From: an uncultured Eubacteriales bacterium
GTDB lineage: Bacteria > Bacillota > Clostridia > Oscillospirales > Oscillospiraceae
Assembly: GCA_900540545.1 (NCBI GenBank)
Contig: UQGJ01000035.1
Location: 1-25,448 of the forward strand
DNA length: 25,448 nucleotides
Reading direction: 5' to 3'
In this document: piece after piece, positions 8,367 to 15,700 of the stretch
Position numbering within the stretch: position 1 is the first letter of the stretch
How the letters are laid out: each line of letters starts with the position of its first letter
Made by a program: the position numbers and the translations under genes
The notes under the pieces: model-generated
The model's database searches: none
What the model saw: the letters and a program-made list of their open reading frames with translations, nothing else
Told to the model about the DNA's origin: nothing

Positions 8367-8397
8367 AAGAAAAGCCATCCGTGAAAGATGGCCTTTC
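8367..8397 (-). terminator. Terminator directly after arsR
   Basis: Read on the - strand, GGCCATC / GATGGC forms a stem with loop TTTCACG, followed by TTTTCTT. It abuts the arsR stop and separates arsR from the permease operon, so the two seem to be independent units sharing one repressor. Confidence 0.7.
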
Positions 8398-8703
8398 TCA
8401 ACCACAGCAAGTCTGTGTCTCCGTGTTAGGGGTAGTCAGTTGTATCAGCAGCGCAGCGGCGGCCTTGCTCCCTGCCCCGCTCAAGCGGTAGTGGGTCCAT
8501 TTCCCCTCCTGGCGGCTCACCACAATGCCTGATTCACAGAGAATCTTCATGTGATAGGAGACGGCGGACTGACCCATGTTCAACTGGTCCATCAGCACAC
8601 AGACGCATTTCTCACCGCCGCGGAGCAGTTCCAGAATGGCGAGCCGTTTTTCGTCGCACAGGGCTTTGAACACCTTCGCGTTTTTCGTGTGGCTGTTCTC
8701 CAT
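8398..8703 (-). CDS. arsR: ArsR/SmtB-family metalloid-responsive repressor
   Basis: The 101-residue winged-helix protein has the recognition helix at about 41-57 (LNMGQSAVSYHMKILCESG) and the wing at 61-73 (VVSRQEGKWTHYR). The helix 3 metal-binding motif EKCVCVLMDQL provides C33 and C35 in the position of the ELCVCDL motif of As(III)-sensing ArsR proteins; a C-terminal pair C99-C100 could add a ligand. It should bind its operator without metalloid and release with it. I chose the ATG at 8703 with GAGG/GGGGAG just upstream rather than the longer frame starting at 8769, because the promoter and operator occupy that extension. The gene has its own promoter and terminator. The effector is most likely trivalent arsenic or antimony, from family knowledge only. 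Confidence 0.9.
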   Translation of the reverse strand: MENSHTKNAKVFKALCDEKRLAILELLRGGEKCVCVLMDQLNMGQSAVSYHMKILCESGIVVSRQEGKWTHYRLSGAGSKAAAALLIQLTTPNTETQTCCG

Positions 8704-8718
8704 ATCTCCCCACCTCAC

Positions 8719-8734
8719 ATCAATTATTTTTGAT
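8719..8734 (-). promoter_or_regulatory. ArsR-type operator in front of arsR
   Basis: ATCAATTATTTTTGAT is an imperfect palindrome with the same outer half-sites as the 8340-8355 site. It lies just downstream of the -10 element, over the expected transcription start, a typical autorepression position. Confidence 0.75.
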
Positions 8735-8740
8735 ATGACT

Positions 8741-8769
8741 ATTATATGCGCTCCCACGGCTTCTGTCAA
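8741..8769 (-). promoter_or_regulatory. Sigma-A-type promoter of arsR
   Basis: On the - strand TTGACA (8769 to 8764) and TATAAT (8746 to 8741) are separated by exactly 17 bases, a full consensus match. The -10 is followed by the ArsR operator. Confidence 0.9.
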
Positions 8770-8837
8770 GGCGTAGGATGCCTCCCCTCCACCTTAATTT
8801 TTGGTTAAAAATTTCACAAAAAATCCTGGGAAAAAGT

Positions 8838-8866
8838 TTGACACGTTAGGAACAATGTGTTACAAT
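8838..8866 (+). promoter_or_regulatory. Sigma-A-type promoter for the 8906/9240 unit
   Basis: TTGACA at 8838-8843 and TACAAT at 8861-8866 are 17 bases apart. The expected start near 8873 gives a leader of about 33 bases carrying AGGAGG at 8895. Confidence 0.88.
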
Positions 8867-8876
8867 TTGGTTACAA
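8859..8876 (+). promoter_or_regulatory. Direct-repeat regulator site, WalR-box-like
   Basis: GTTACAATTTGGTTACAA holds two GTTACA units spaced by five bases. Its complement reads TGTAAC-N5-TGTAAC, which satisfies the published WalR (YycF) consensus TGTWAH-N5-TGTWAH. It overlaps the -10 hexamer. The same 18 bases recur at 22809-22826 before another cell-wall hydrolase. Confidence 0.6.
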
Positions 8877-8905
8877 CAATGACAGAATCGTTTTAGGAGG
8901 AAAAC

Positions 8906-9196
8906 ATGGCCGAGGAAAAAATCCCGCTGACTTACAAAGGACACCCCCTGCGCCGCAAGGACAACCTGATCTACTACGGCAGCATGGCCGATAAATACAT
9001 CATTATGCTCCAGGTGATGGACACCAAAAAGGTGGACGACCTGGATGTTGCCACCAAGGTGGCCGTTCAGCTCCAGCTCACCGACCCCGACCTGAAGAGC
9101 CGGGACCGGGTGGTCAAGAAAACCGAGAAGGACAGCCTGTACGCCGCCATGGACGTGGCCTCCGTCTGGCTGGAACGCATGCTCTCCGGCAAGTAA
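8906..9196 (+). CDS. Conserved-looking small protein of unknown function
   Basis: The 96-residue product is soluble and mixed in charge, without signal peptide, membrane segment or cysteine. I do not recognise a named family. It begins with a Lys/Arg-rich segment (PLTYKGHPLRRKDNLIYYG), and its end (YAAMDVASVWLERML) looks helical. An ideal AGGAGG ribosome site precedes ATG 8906 by five bases, and a consensus promoter drives it, so it is a real and probably well expressed gene. The NlpC/P60 hydrolase starts 44 bases after its stop with no hairpin between, so the two are likely co-transcribed. A role linked to cell-wall turnover is possible by association only. Confidence 0.8.
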   Translation: MAEEKIPLTYKGHPLRRKDNLIYYGSMADKYIIMLQVMDTKKVDDLDVATKVAVQLQLTDPDLKSRDRVVKKTEKDSLYAAMDVASVWLERMLSGK

Positions 9197-9239
9197 CCCC
9201 CCTCACTATACAAAAGAGAAAAAGATGGAGGTCCTTCCC

Positions 9240-10133
9240 ATGAACAAGCCCGGACATCTGCTCCGCGCCGTCCTGCTCGGCACCGCCCTCACCGCCCTGT
9301 GTACGCTGGGCGTTTCCGCCGCCTCCTATGGGGCGGGCACCGTGACGGCCGACGCGCTCCGCCTCCGCGACTCCGCCGCCTCCGAGGGGGCCATCCTGGC
9401 TACCGCCCCCGCCGACGCCACCGTGGTGGTGCTGGAAAATCAGGTGGACGGCTGGTACAAGGTCAGCTACAACACCGTGGAGGGCTATATGTCCGGGGAA
9501 TACCTGGACGTGCTCACCGTCGCCACCATGGACCTGGGGTACGGCGAGGTGACCACCGAGGGCTCCACCCTGAACCTCCGCTCCCTCAACAAGTCCGACG
9601 CCTCCGTGCTGGCCAACGTCCCCAACGGCACCGTCCTGGAGCTGAAGGGCATCGCCGACGGCTGGTATCTGGTGACCTACGCCGGCAAGACAGGCTACGT
9701 CAGCAGCGACTACGTCACCATCACCGAGAAGCCCGACGAGGCCGCAGTGGGCGACGCCTCCCTCACCCAGCAGATCATCGACTACGCCAAGACGTTTATG
9801 GGCACCCCCTACGTCTACGGCGCCAGCGGTCCCAATAGCTTCGACTGCTCCGGCTTCACCTCCTACGTGTACCGGGCCTTCGGGTACAGCCTGAACCGCT
9901 CCGCCTCCGGCCAGCTGGCCAACGGCGTCTCCGTGTCCAAGGACCAGCTTCAGCCCGGCGACCTGGTTTTCTTCAAGTACAACACCAGCAAGCCCGCCTC
10001 CCACGTGGGCATTTACATCGGCGGCGGACAGTTCATCCACGCCTCCACCAACAAGTACGTCGTCCAAATCGACCAGCTGGTCAGCGGCCATTACGCCAAC
10101 GTCTACGTAGGCGGTCGCCGTATCGTCGGCTGA
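9240..10133 (+). CDS. Secreted SH3-NlpC/P60 cell-wall hydrolase
   Basis: The 297-residue precursor has a signal peptide (about 1-28, cut near GVSAASYG), two bacterial SH3 domains (about 33-88 and 100-160; TVTADALRLRDSA and STLNLRSLNKSDAS are typical openings) and a C-terminal NlpC/P60 papain-like domain (about 175-297). Catalytic residues are visible: C203 in FDCSGF, H255 in ASHVGIY and a third polar residue H267 in FIHAST. Such enzymes cleave D-Glu-meso-DAP type bonds in peptidoglycan peptides; the SH3 domains bind the wall. I chose ATG 9240 because GGAGG lies eight bases upstream; the in-frame ATG 9225 lies within that site. It shares the upstream promoter and WalR-like site with the 96-residue gene. 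Confidence 0.92.
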   Translation: MNKPGHLLRAVLLGTALTALCTLGVSAASYGAGTVTADALRLRDSAASEGAILATAPADATVVVLENQVDGWYKVSYNTVEGYMSGEYLDVLTVATMDLGYGEVTTEGSTLNLRSLNKSDASVLANVPNGTVLELKGIADGWYLVTYAGKTGYVSSDYVTITEKPDEAAVGDASLTQQIIDYAKTFMGTPYVYGASGPNSFDCSGFTSYVYRAFGYSLNRSASGQLANGVSVSKDQLQPGDLVFFKYNTSKPASHVGIYIGGGQFIHASTNKYVVQIDQLVSGHYANVYVGGRRIVG

Positions 10134-10167
10134 GACTGGACAAACCACATACTATCCTGTATCATAG

Positions 10168-10195
10168 GAGCGGAAGCCTTTAGGCTTCCGCTCTT
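10168..10195 (+). terminator. Hairpin terminator after the NlpC/P60 gene
   Basis: GAGCGGAAGCC-TTTA-GGCTTCCGCTC forms an 11-bp stem with a short TT tail. A nearly identical hairpin occurs at 10404-10430. Confidence 0.7.
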
Positions 10196-10434
10196 GGCTT
10201 GTCAAAATAGTGGCGGCTGGCCGATTCAGGGCGGGGGAGCGCGAGGGGGCGGCAGCCCGCCTCGCGTGGAATCGAATGCCCCGCAATGCCTGTAAAACAG
10301 GCGTTGCGACGAGCAAAGCGAGGACTTTCCCGGCGGCGCACCGCCGGGAAAGTAAAGGCATTTTTAGGCTGTCGAAAAGTCCAACGGACTTTTCGACAGC
10401 CTAAGCGGAAGCCTTTGGCTTCCGCTCTTTTCTG
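10196..10434. repeat. Hairpin-rich intergenic element
   Basis: No gene is supported between the hydrolase and the DtxR-like gene. The stretch holds three strong perfect inverted repeats: CTTTCCCGGCGG and its complement with loop CGCA (10325-10352), a 19-bp stem with loop AAC (10364-10404), and AGCGGAAGCC-TTT-GGCTTCCGCT followed by CTTTTC (10404-10430). The last nearly repeats the hairpin at 10168. A smaller CCTGT-AAA-ACAGG hairpin lies near 10290. It looks like a REP/MITE-type insertion or a structured RNA. Confidence 0.6.
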
Positions 10435-10453
10435 CCCAAAGGAGGCGTTCTGT

Positions 10454-10834
10454 TTGGAAAATCTGACCATCGCCATGGAACATTATCTGGAGATTGTTGA
10501 CGAGCTGTCCAACCGCACCGGCGGCTGCCGGGTCAGCGATGTCGCCGCCCGGCTGGGGGTGTCCAAGGCCAGCGTCAACAGCGCCATGAACGTGCTGGCC
10601 TCCAAGGGGCTGGTGGAGAACGAGAAGTACCGGGAGATTCGGCTGACCCCCGCCGGGCAGCGCATGGCCGAGCTGCTGGGCCACAAGCACGCCATTTTGC
10701 AAAGCCTGCTCTCCGACGTGATGGGGGTCCCCCAGGAGCAGGCCTTCGAGGACGCCTGCGCCATCGAGCACGTCATCAGCGCCCAGTCGGTGGCGGCCAT
10801 TCAGGCCTTTTTGGCCGGACGGGAGGGGGACTAA
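10454..10834 (+). CDS. Short DtxR/MntR-family metal-dependent regulator
   Basis: This 126-residue protein has an N-terminal winged helix (about 5-65, RVSDVAARLGVSKASVNSAMNVLASKGLVENEKYREIRLTPAG in pattern) and a DtxR-type dimerisation and metal-binding helix bundle (about 70-120). Residues equivalent to DtxR ligands are visible as H79, C102, E105 and H106; position 10 is His where DtxR has Met and MntR has Asp. The C-terminal SH3-like domain of DtxR is missing, as in MntR. I chose the TTG at 10454 because GGAGG sits eight bases upstream and family members start with MENLT-like sequence. The transporter gene begins one base after its stop, so it probably controls its own operon. Whether it senses Fe, Mn or another metal is open. 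Confidence 0.85.
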   Translation: MENLTIAMEHYLEIVDELSNRTGGCRVSDVAARLGVSKASVNSAMNVLASKGLVENEKYREIRLTPAGQRMAELLGHKHAILQSLLSDVMGVPQEQAFEDACAIEHVISAQSVAAIQAFLAGREGD

Positions 10835-10835
10835 C

Positions 10836-11750
10836 ATGGAACGGTTGGGGCACTCCCGCCTGCTGGGCCACCTGCTGGCCCTCTTCGTCACCACGGTCTG
10901 GGGCACCACCCTCATCTCCAGCAAGATTCTGCTGGGGGCCTTCTCCCCTCTGGAAATCATGACCTACCGCTTCGCCATCGCCTGGGTGGTCCTCTTCTGC
11001 CTCTCCCCCAAGCCCCTGTGGCCCAAGAGCCTGAAATCCGAGCTGCCCTACATCGGGGCGGGCATCACGGGCCTGACCCTCTACTTTCTGCTGGAAAACA
11101 CGGCGCTGGAGTACACCCTGGCCTCCAACGTGGGCATCATCATCTCCGCCGCCCCCATGTTCACCGCCCTGCTCATGTGGCTGTGCCGCCGGTCTAGGCG
11201 GCCGGGGGGCGCCTTCTTCGTGGGCTTCGCCATCGCCATGGCGGGCATCACCCTCATCTCCCTGTCCAACGGGGAGTCCCTGGAGCTGAACCCCATCGGG
11301 GACCTGCTCACCATCGGCGCCGCCCTGTGCTGGGGCGGGTACGGGGTCCTCATCGAGCTGACCCAAAAGGACGGCCTGTCCCAGATACAGGTCACCCGGA
11401 AGGTCTTTTTCTGGGGTCTGGTCTGCGTCATCCCCCTGGCCCCCGTGGTCCATCTGGACCTCTCCCCCGCCCGGCTGGCCGACCCGGTAATGCTGCTCAA
11501 CATCTGCTACCTGGGCTTCGTGGCCTCGGCCCTGGGCTTCGTGTGCTGGAACCGGGCCGTGGCCCTGCTGGGGGCGGTGTCCACGGCGGTGTATATCTAC
11601 CTGGGCCCGGTGGTCACCCTGGTCTTCTCCTTCCTCATCCTGGGCGAGCCCATCCGCCCCCAGGCCATCGCCGCCATCGCCCTGATCCTGCTGGGTCTGT
11701 GGCTGTCCCAGCGGCAGAGCCCCGGAGCCGGGGAAACGGCGGACGGATAG
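10836..11750 (+). CDS. EamA/DMT-family membrane transporter
   Basis: The 304-residue protein has about ten hydrophobic segments in two EamA repeats (about 8-140 and 155-295). Typical features are the opening LLALFVTTVWGTTLISSKILL and a second-half conserved end (SALGFVCWNRAVALLGAV ... LGPVVTLVFSFLILGEP). DMT transporters export metabolites, amino acids or drugs, or import nucleotides and sugars; the substrate is not readable. The ATG is one base after the stop of the DtxR-like regulator, implying translational coupling. A metal-related role follows from that neighbour only. The gene ends before a strong bidirectional terminator. Confidence 0.88.
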   Translation: MERLGHSRLLGHLLALFVTTVWGTTLISSKILLGAFSPLEIMTYRFAIAWVVLFCLSPKPLWPKSLKSELPYIGAGITGLTLYFLLENTALEYTLASNVGIIISAAPMFTALLMWLCRRSRRPGGAFFVGFAIAMAGITLISLSNGESLELNPIGDLLTIGAALCWGGYGVLIELTQKDGLSQIQVTRKVFFWGLVCVIPLAPVVHLDLSPARLADPVMLLNICYLGFVASALGFVCWNRAVALLGAVSTAVYIYLGPVVTLVFSFLILGEPIRPQAIAAIALILLGLWLSQRQSPGAGETADG

Positions 11751-11762
11751 TCCCATCGCAAA

Positions 11763-11798
11763 AAACGGCCCGTGTACCGCTCGGTACACGGGCCGTTT
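11763..11798. terminator. Bidirectional terminator between convergent genes
   Basis: A 17-bp stem (AAACGGCCCGTGTACCG and its complement, loop CT) sits between the DMT transporter and the Cys-cluster gene. On the - strand it ends in TTTTTTGC, an efficient U-tract. Confidence 0.9.
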
Positions 11799-11816
11799 CG
11801 ATTCCAAAGGCGCGAA

Positions 11817-12206
11817 TTACTCCTTGGGTTCTTCGTCGGTGGTGACGGGGTCCTCGTGAGGCACCTCGGTCTCCACGTCGCAGCCGCAGCCACAGTCGCA
11901 GGGGGGGATGTCGTCGTCGTCGATGCTGCCGGCGGCCTTCATCTCGGCGATTTTGGCCTTGTTCTCGTCGATGGTCTGCTTGGACGCGGTGATTTTCTCG
12001 CACAGGGCCATGTAGGCGCCCTCGGGGGCCATGCCCCGCTCGGCGTAGTACAGCTTGCCCAGGTCGATATACGCCTTGCGGATGGCGTCCTCCTCGGCGG
12101 AGTTGGCGATGTTCAGCTTGGCGATGTCGGTCAGCTCCTTGGCTTTGGCGGCGCCCGCCTGGGCCAGGTCCAGGGCCTTTGCTCTGAGTTCGTCAAAAGA
12201 AGTCAT
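11817..12206 (-). CDS. Small coiled-coil protein with C-terminal Cys cluster
   Basis: The 129-residue protein has an Ala/Lys/Glu-rich helical part (about 1-90), including DIAKLNIANSAEEDAIRKAY and LGKLYYAE, probably a coiled coil. The tail has a compact PCDCGCGCD cluster (four Cys within seven residues) and a long acidic end. In my recollection related Clostridia proteins share the helical part (TDIAKLN ... AYxxLGKxYYE) but end in an ordinary zinc ribbon; here the ribbon seems shrunk to CxCxCxC, possibly a metal thiolate site. No signal peptide or membrane segment is seen. CTGGAGG lies eight bases before the ATG, and a good promoter lies upstream. Function unknown. Confidence 0.75.
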   Translation of the reverse strand: MTSFDELRAKALDLAQAGAAKAKELTDIAKLNIANSAEEDAIRKAYIDLGKLYYAERGMAPEGAYMALCEKITASKQTIDENKAKIAEMKAAGSIDDDDIPPCDCGCGCDVETEVPHEDPVTTDEEPKE

Positions 12207-12247
12207 GATAAAAACCTCCAGTTTTGTGTTCTTTGGAATCTGACCTT

Positions 12248-12276
12248 ATTCTATACCGCTTTCTCCAAGGGCGCAA
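12248..12276 (-). promoter_or_regulatory. Sigma-A-type promoter for the Cys-cluster gene
   Basis: On the - strand TTGCGC (12276 to 12271) and TAGAAT (12253 to 12248) are 17 bases apart, about 42 bases before the start codon. Confidence 0.75.
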
Positions 12277-12366
12277 GATGTCCTGCTCCGAATTAACTGT
12301 TTTTTAATGTTGTCTTAAAGCAACTTCCAGGAATTGCAGTGCATTGCAGGTTTTTCCCCTCTATTT

Positions 12367-12394
12367 TGTAACTAACCCGTTACTAATACGTTAC
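12367..12394. promoter_or_regulatory. Three 11-bp-phased half-sites, WalR-like
   Basis: TGTAAC, CGTTAC and CGTTAC are separated by five bases each, in an AT-rich island inside GC-rich DNA. The first fully matches TGTWAH, the other two at five of six positions. The island is about 90 bases upstream of the Cys-cluster promoter. No gene starts nearby on the + strand. Confidence 0.4.
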
Positions 12395-12473
12395 TAACAC
12401 TATTAAGTTGTACAAAGCGCCAATAGATAATATTGTAGGGGCGGCCCTTGCCCACGCCCGCCCCGCGCGCCCC

Positions 12474-12581
12474 CCTGTCATTGCGAGCCAGTCCGCAGAC
12501 TGGCGCGGCAATCCGTCCCTCCATCCCTGCCTCCCCCATTCCGCCGGAATGGGGGAGGTGCCCCAGTGCGCACACTGGGGC
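12474..12581. repeat. Cluster of REP-like palindromes in a 510-bp intergenic stretch
   Basis: Between 12207 and 12716 there is no supported gene. Three palindromes follow one another: a long imperfect one with inner stem CCAGTC-CGCA-GACTGG (12480-12512), CCTCCCCCATTCC-GCC and its complement (12530-12558), and GCCCCAGTG-CGCA-CACTGGGGC (12560-12581). The CCCCTGTCATT flank and CGCA loop recur in the hairpin at 19466-19527. From 12582 to 12640 I see only GC-rich sequence. Confidence 0.65.
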
Positions 12582-12644
12582 GGTAGGGGCGTCCCCCGTA
12601 CGGCCCGGCGTCCTCGACGGGCCGCCCGCCCCCGTCCCGCACAT

Positions 12645-12706
12645 AAAGAAGCCCCGCCCGGCGGAGGCCGCCTATACCGCAGGCGGCCCCCCTCCAGGCG
12701 GGGCTT
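12645..12706 (-). terminator. Terminator of the giant SLH gene
   Basis: On the - strand AAGCCCCGCC pairs with GGCGGGGCTT around an inner stem GGCCGCCT/AGGCGGCC, and is followed by CTTTATG. It begins about 10 bases after the stop codon. Confidence 0.8.
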
Positions 12707-12716
12707 GGTCCATTCG

Positions 12717-15700
12717 TTACCGCTTCACCAGATACTGCACATATCCCTGTAACAGCGCCGCCGCCTCCGCGCGGGTGATGGGGGCGGTCAGGTCTCCGTC
12801 CTCCCCCAGCCGCACCAGTCCGGCGTTGATGGCCCAGGCAATGGCGTCGGCGGCCCAGGAGGCCGTCCCCTCCGGCGCCTGGACGCCGGTCCCGTCCCCC
12901 GCTGGCACCAGCAGGTCGGCATACGTGGTGTATCGGTACAGCATGACCAGCATCTGCTCGGCGGTCAGGGCCACGTCGGGGGCGAAGCCCGCCCCGGTGC
13001 CCTGGATGACGCCGCTCTTGCCGCCCCAGGCCACGGCGTCGGCGAACCACGCGCCCTCCGGCACGTCCGGGAACAGCTCCACGCTCCCCGGGTCCTCCGC
13101 CCCGTCCAGCCGCCACAGCACCGTGGCCAGCATGGCCCGGTCCATGGGCATCTCCGGGGAGAACTCCCGCTCCCCGGTCCCCGTCCACAGGGCCCGCGCC
13201 GCGCCGAAGTCGGCGGCCTCCCCGGCCGCCCCCGCCACGTCGTCGAAGAACCCCCCGGCGGTGACGATGTTCAGCTCCTCCGAGCCAACCAGCACCACGT
13301 AGGCCCTGCCGTCCTCCACCACCGACAGGGCGATGGGGGTGCCGTCCCCCCGCAGCACCACGGTGCCGTCGGCCACGGGGATAGCCACGATGACGGCGGT
13401 GTCCAGCCCGTCGGGCAGCGTCACCGCGATGGCGGGTGCCCCCTCCCCCGTGGGCAGGGCCCGGCCTGGGACCTCCACCACCGGCAGAGGCCCTTCCTCA
13501 GGAGGCGTCAGCGCCTCCTGAGGGACCGTGACGGCTGCCGTCACGGCGCCGTTTTTCTCCGTCTTGACCACGGCCTCCACGCCGTTTTCGGCCCTGGTGG
13601 TCTCGGTGACCGCGCCGGTCTTTTTGTCCGTGACCGTGGTGGTCTTGCTCCCGTCCGGGTTGGTCTCCGTCTTGGTCGTGGTGGTGCCGGAACCGCTGGT
13701 GCCGCCGGTGCTCCCGCCGCTGGGCTTGGTGAAGTCCGGGTAGGCCCCGGCGTGGGCGTACCACTTGGCGTAGCCCGCGCCCTCGTCCTGGGCATCCACC
13801 CAGGCGTTCAGCGTGTCCGCGAAGGCGGCGGACTGCATGTCCGCCTGCGTCATGGCGGTGGGCGCGTTGGTCAGCGTGCCGTCGCTCACGGCGTCTCCCA
13901 TGGTATCCAGATAGTAGAGATGGTCGGTTTTTTCGTCGGCTCCCATTGCGTTGCCCACCAGGGCGCCGCACCAGACAAAACGGGCGCCGGGCCTGGCGGC
14001 CACCGTCCCCGCCGCGTAGCAATTGTTGATGACCGCCGCCGTCTCCCCCTGATAAGCCGATATGCCGCCCACCAGGCCCCCGGCGTATACAACGTACGCG
14101 TTGCGGGAGTAACCCGGACTGGCGGCGAAGCCGCCGGACACCTCCGCCAGGGCGGCGCTGTTGCGCAGTGCCATGTCGGTGCTGGACGTCTCCATCTGGC
14201 CCACCAGGCCGCCCACCAGGCCATTCTTTCCGTCCAGGGAGACCGTGCCGGTAAACAGGACGTTGTAGACCTCGCTGATGCCGGACACAGACCCGGCCAC
14301 GCCGCCCACAAAGGCCGCGCCCGAGGTCCTGGCGACGGACACGTTCCCGGCGAGGGCCAGGTCGTGGACCGTGCCACCACCCACCGCGCCGAACAGGCCG
14401 GCGCACTCCCAGTTGCCCGTCACGTTCATGCCGGTGACGGCGTGGCCCTGGCCGTCGAACTCGCCGCCGAATACCCCACTATTTCCCGCAATGGGGACCC
14501 AGTCGTGGGCGCTCAGGTCGATGTCCGCCCCCAGCTTGACGGTCTTGCTACCAAAGCTGTTCCCGCCGTTCACCAGTTCCGCCAACCCCGCCAGCGCTTC
14601 GGCGGTGGTGAGGGTGTAGGACTCGTCAGCCTCGTGCCCGTCGTACCACCCGGTGTCGGTGAACTCGGTCCACCGGGCCGCGCCCACGGTCACGCGGCCG
14701 GCCAGAATCAAATCATTCCCCTCCTGGGTCCCGGTCAGGTCCGCCACCACGTTCCCGTCCTCGTTGTAGAAGTGGTACCCCTCGGCCAGCAGGTCGGCCG
14801 GGGTGGCGTCGCCGTCCACCCTGTCCTCCTCAGGCTTGTATATCCAGATGGCCTTCTCCCCCAAGAAACTGCCGCCGGAGAGGCTGCGCTTGTATGCGCC
14901 GTTTTCCCACGGCTTGATTCTTACGGCCCCGTACCCCTCCCCCCCTCGGAAGGTGCCGCCCGAGATTTCGAATTGCCGGTACTGATACAAGTTGCATCCA
15001 AAAAGGCTGGAACCAGTGAAGCTCCCCCCGGTGATGGTGAGTGCGCCATAGTCACGATTCGAGACATATATTCCGCCGCACCCGAAGTAGCTGCCCCCGG
15101 CGATTTGGGCCGTTCCCCACAGCTCTATTCCGTACCCGCTAGAACTCTCCGAATCGCCGTCGCCGCCGGCCACCGTGGGCCAAGCCCCCTGGGGGACCCG
15201 CAGCTTCCCCGCCGTACCCACCAGAATGCCCTCGCCGCCGTCGACTTTCCCGACGCCGCCGGTGACGGTGGGGGTCCCGGTGAGGGTCAGGCTGCCGCCC
15301 GTCACCCGGACGCCATATCCGCCGTAGCCGCCGCTGTTATCCCCCGTACTCTCCCCGCCCGTCACGTGGGCGTCCCCCGTCACGGTGAGGGCGCCGGCCG
15401 TTACCAGGATGCCCCCCCCGCCTTCGGCGTTGTACTTTTTGGATTGATAATAGCTGCCCCCCGCCCCGCCGGTAACGGCGTTTTCCTCATAGTCGTCAAA
15501 ATCGCTGTCCATGACGGTGAGGGCCACCCCCGCCCCGTTCAGGACCAGGGCGGGCTTACCGTCGGAGGCACCGGTGGCATCAAAGTCGTCCACCTCCGCC
15601 CCCGGCGCGCCGGTGATGCTGTAACCGTACAGGTCCAGGGTGTAGCTCCCCGCCGCGATTTCCACCGGGGCCGCCAGCTCCACGTCCCCCTCCAGGACGA

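Noticed and set aside
8704..8769. Longer N-terminus for ArsR
   Set aside because: The extension covers the -10, -35 and operator sequences.
10286..10453. Upstream extension of the DtxR-like frame
   Set aside because: It runs through the hairpin element; the TTG at 10454 has a good ribosome site and family-like N-terminus.
12207..12247. Possible riboswitch leader before the Cys-cluster gene
   Set aside because: The leader is only about 35-40 bases and shows no conserved aptamer pattern.
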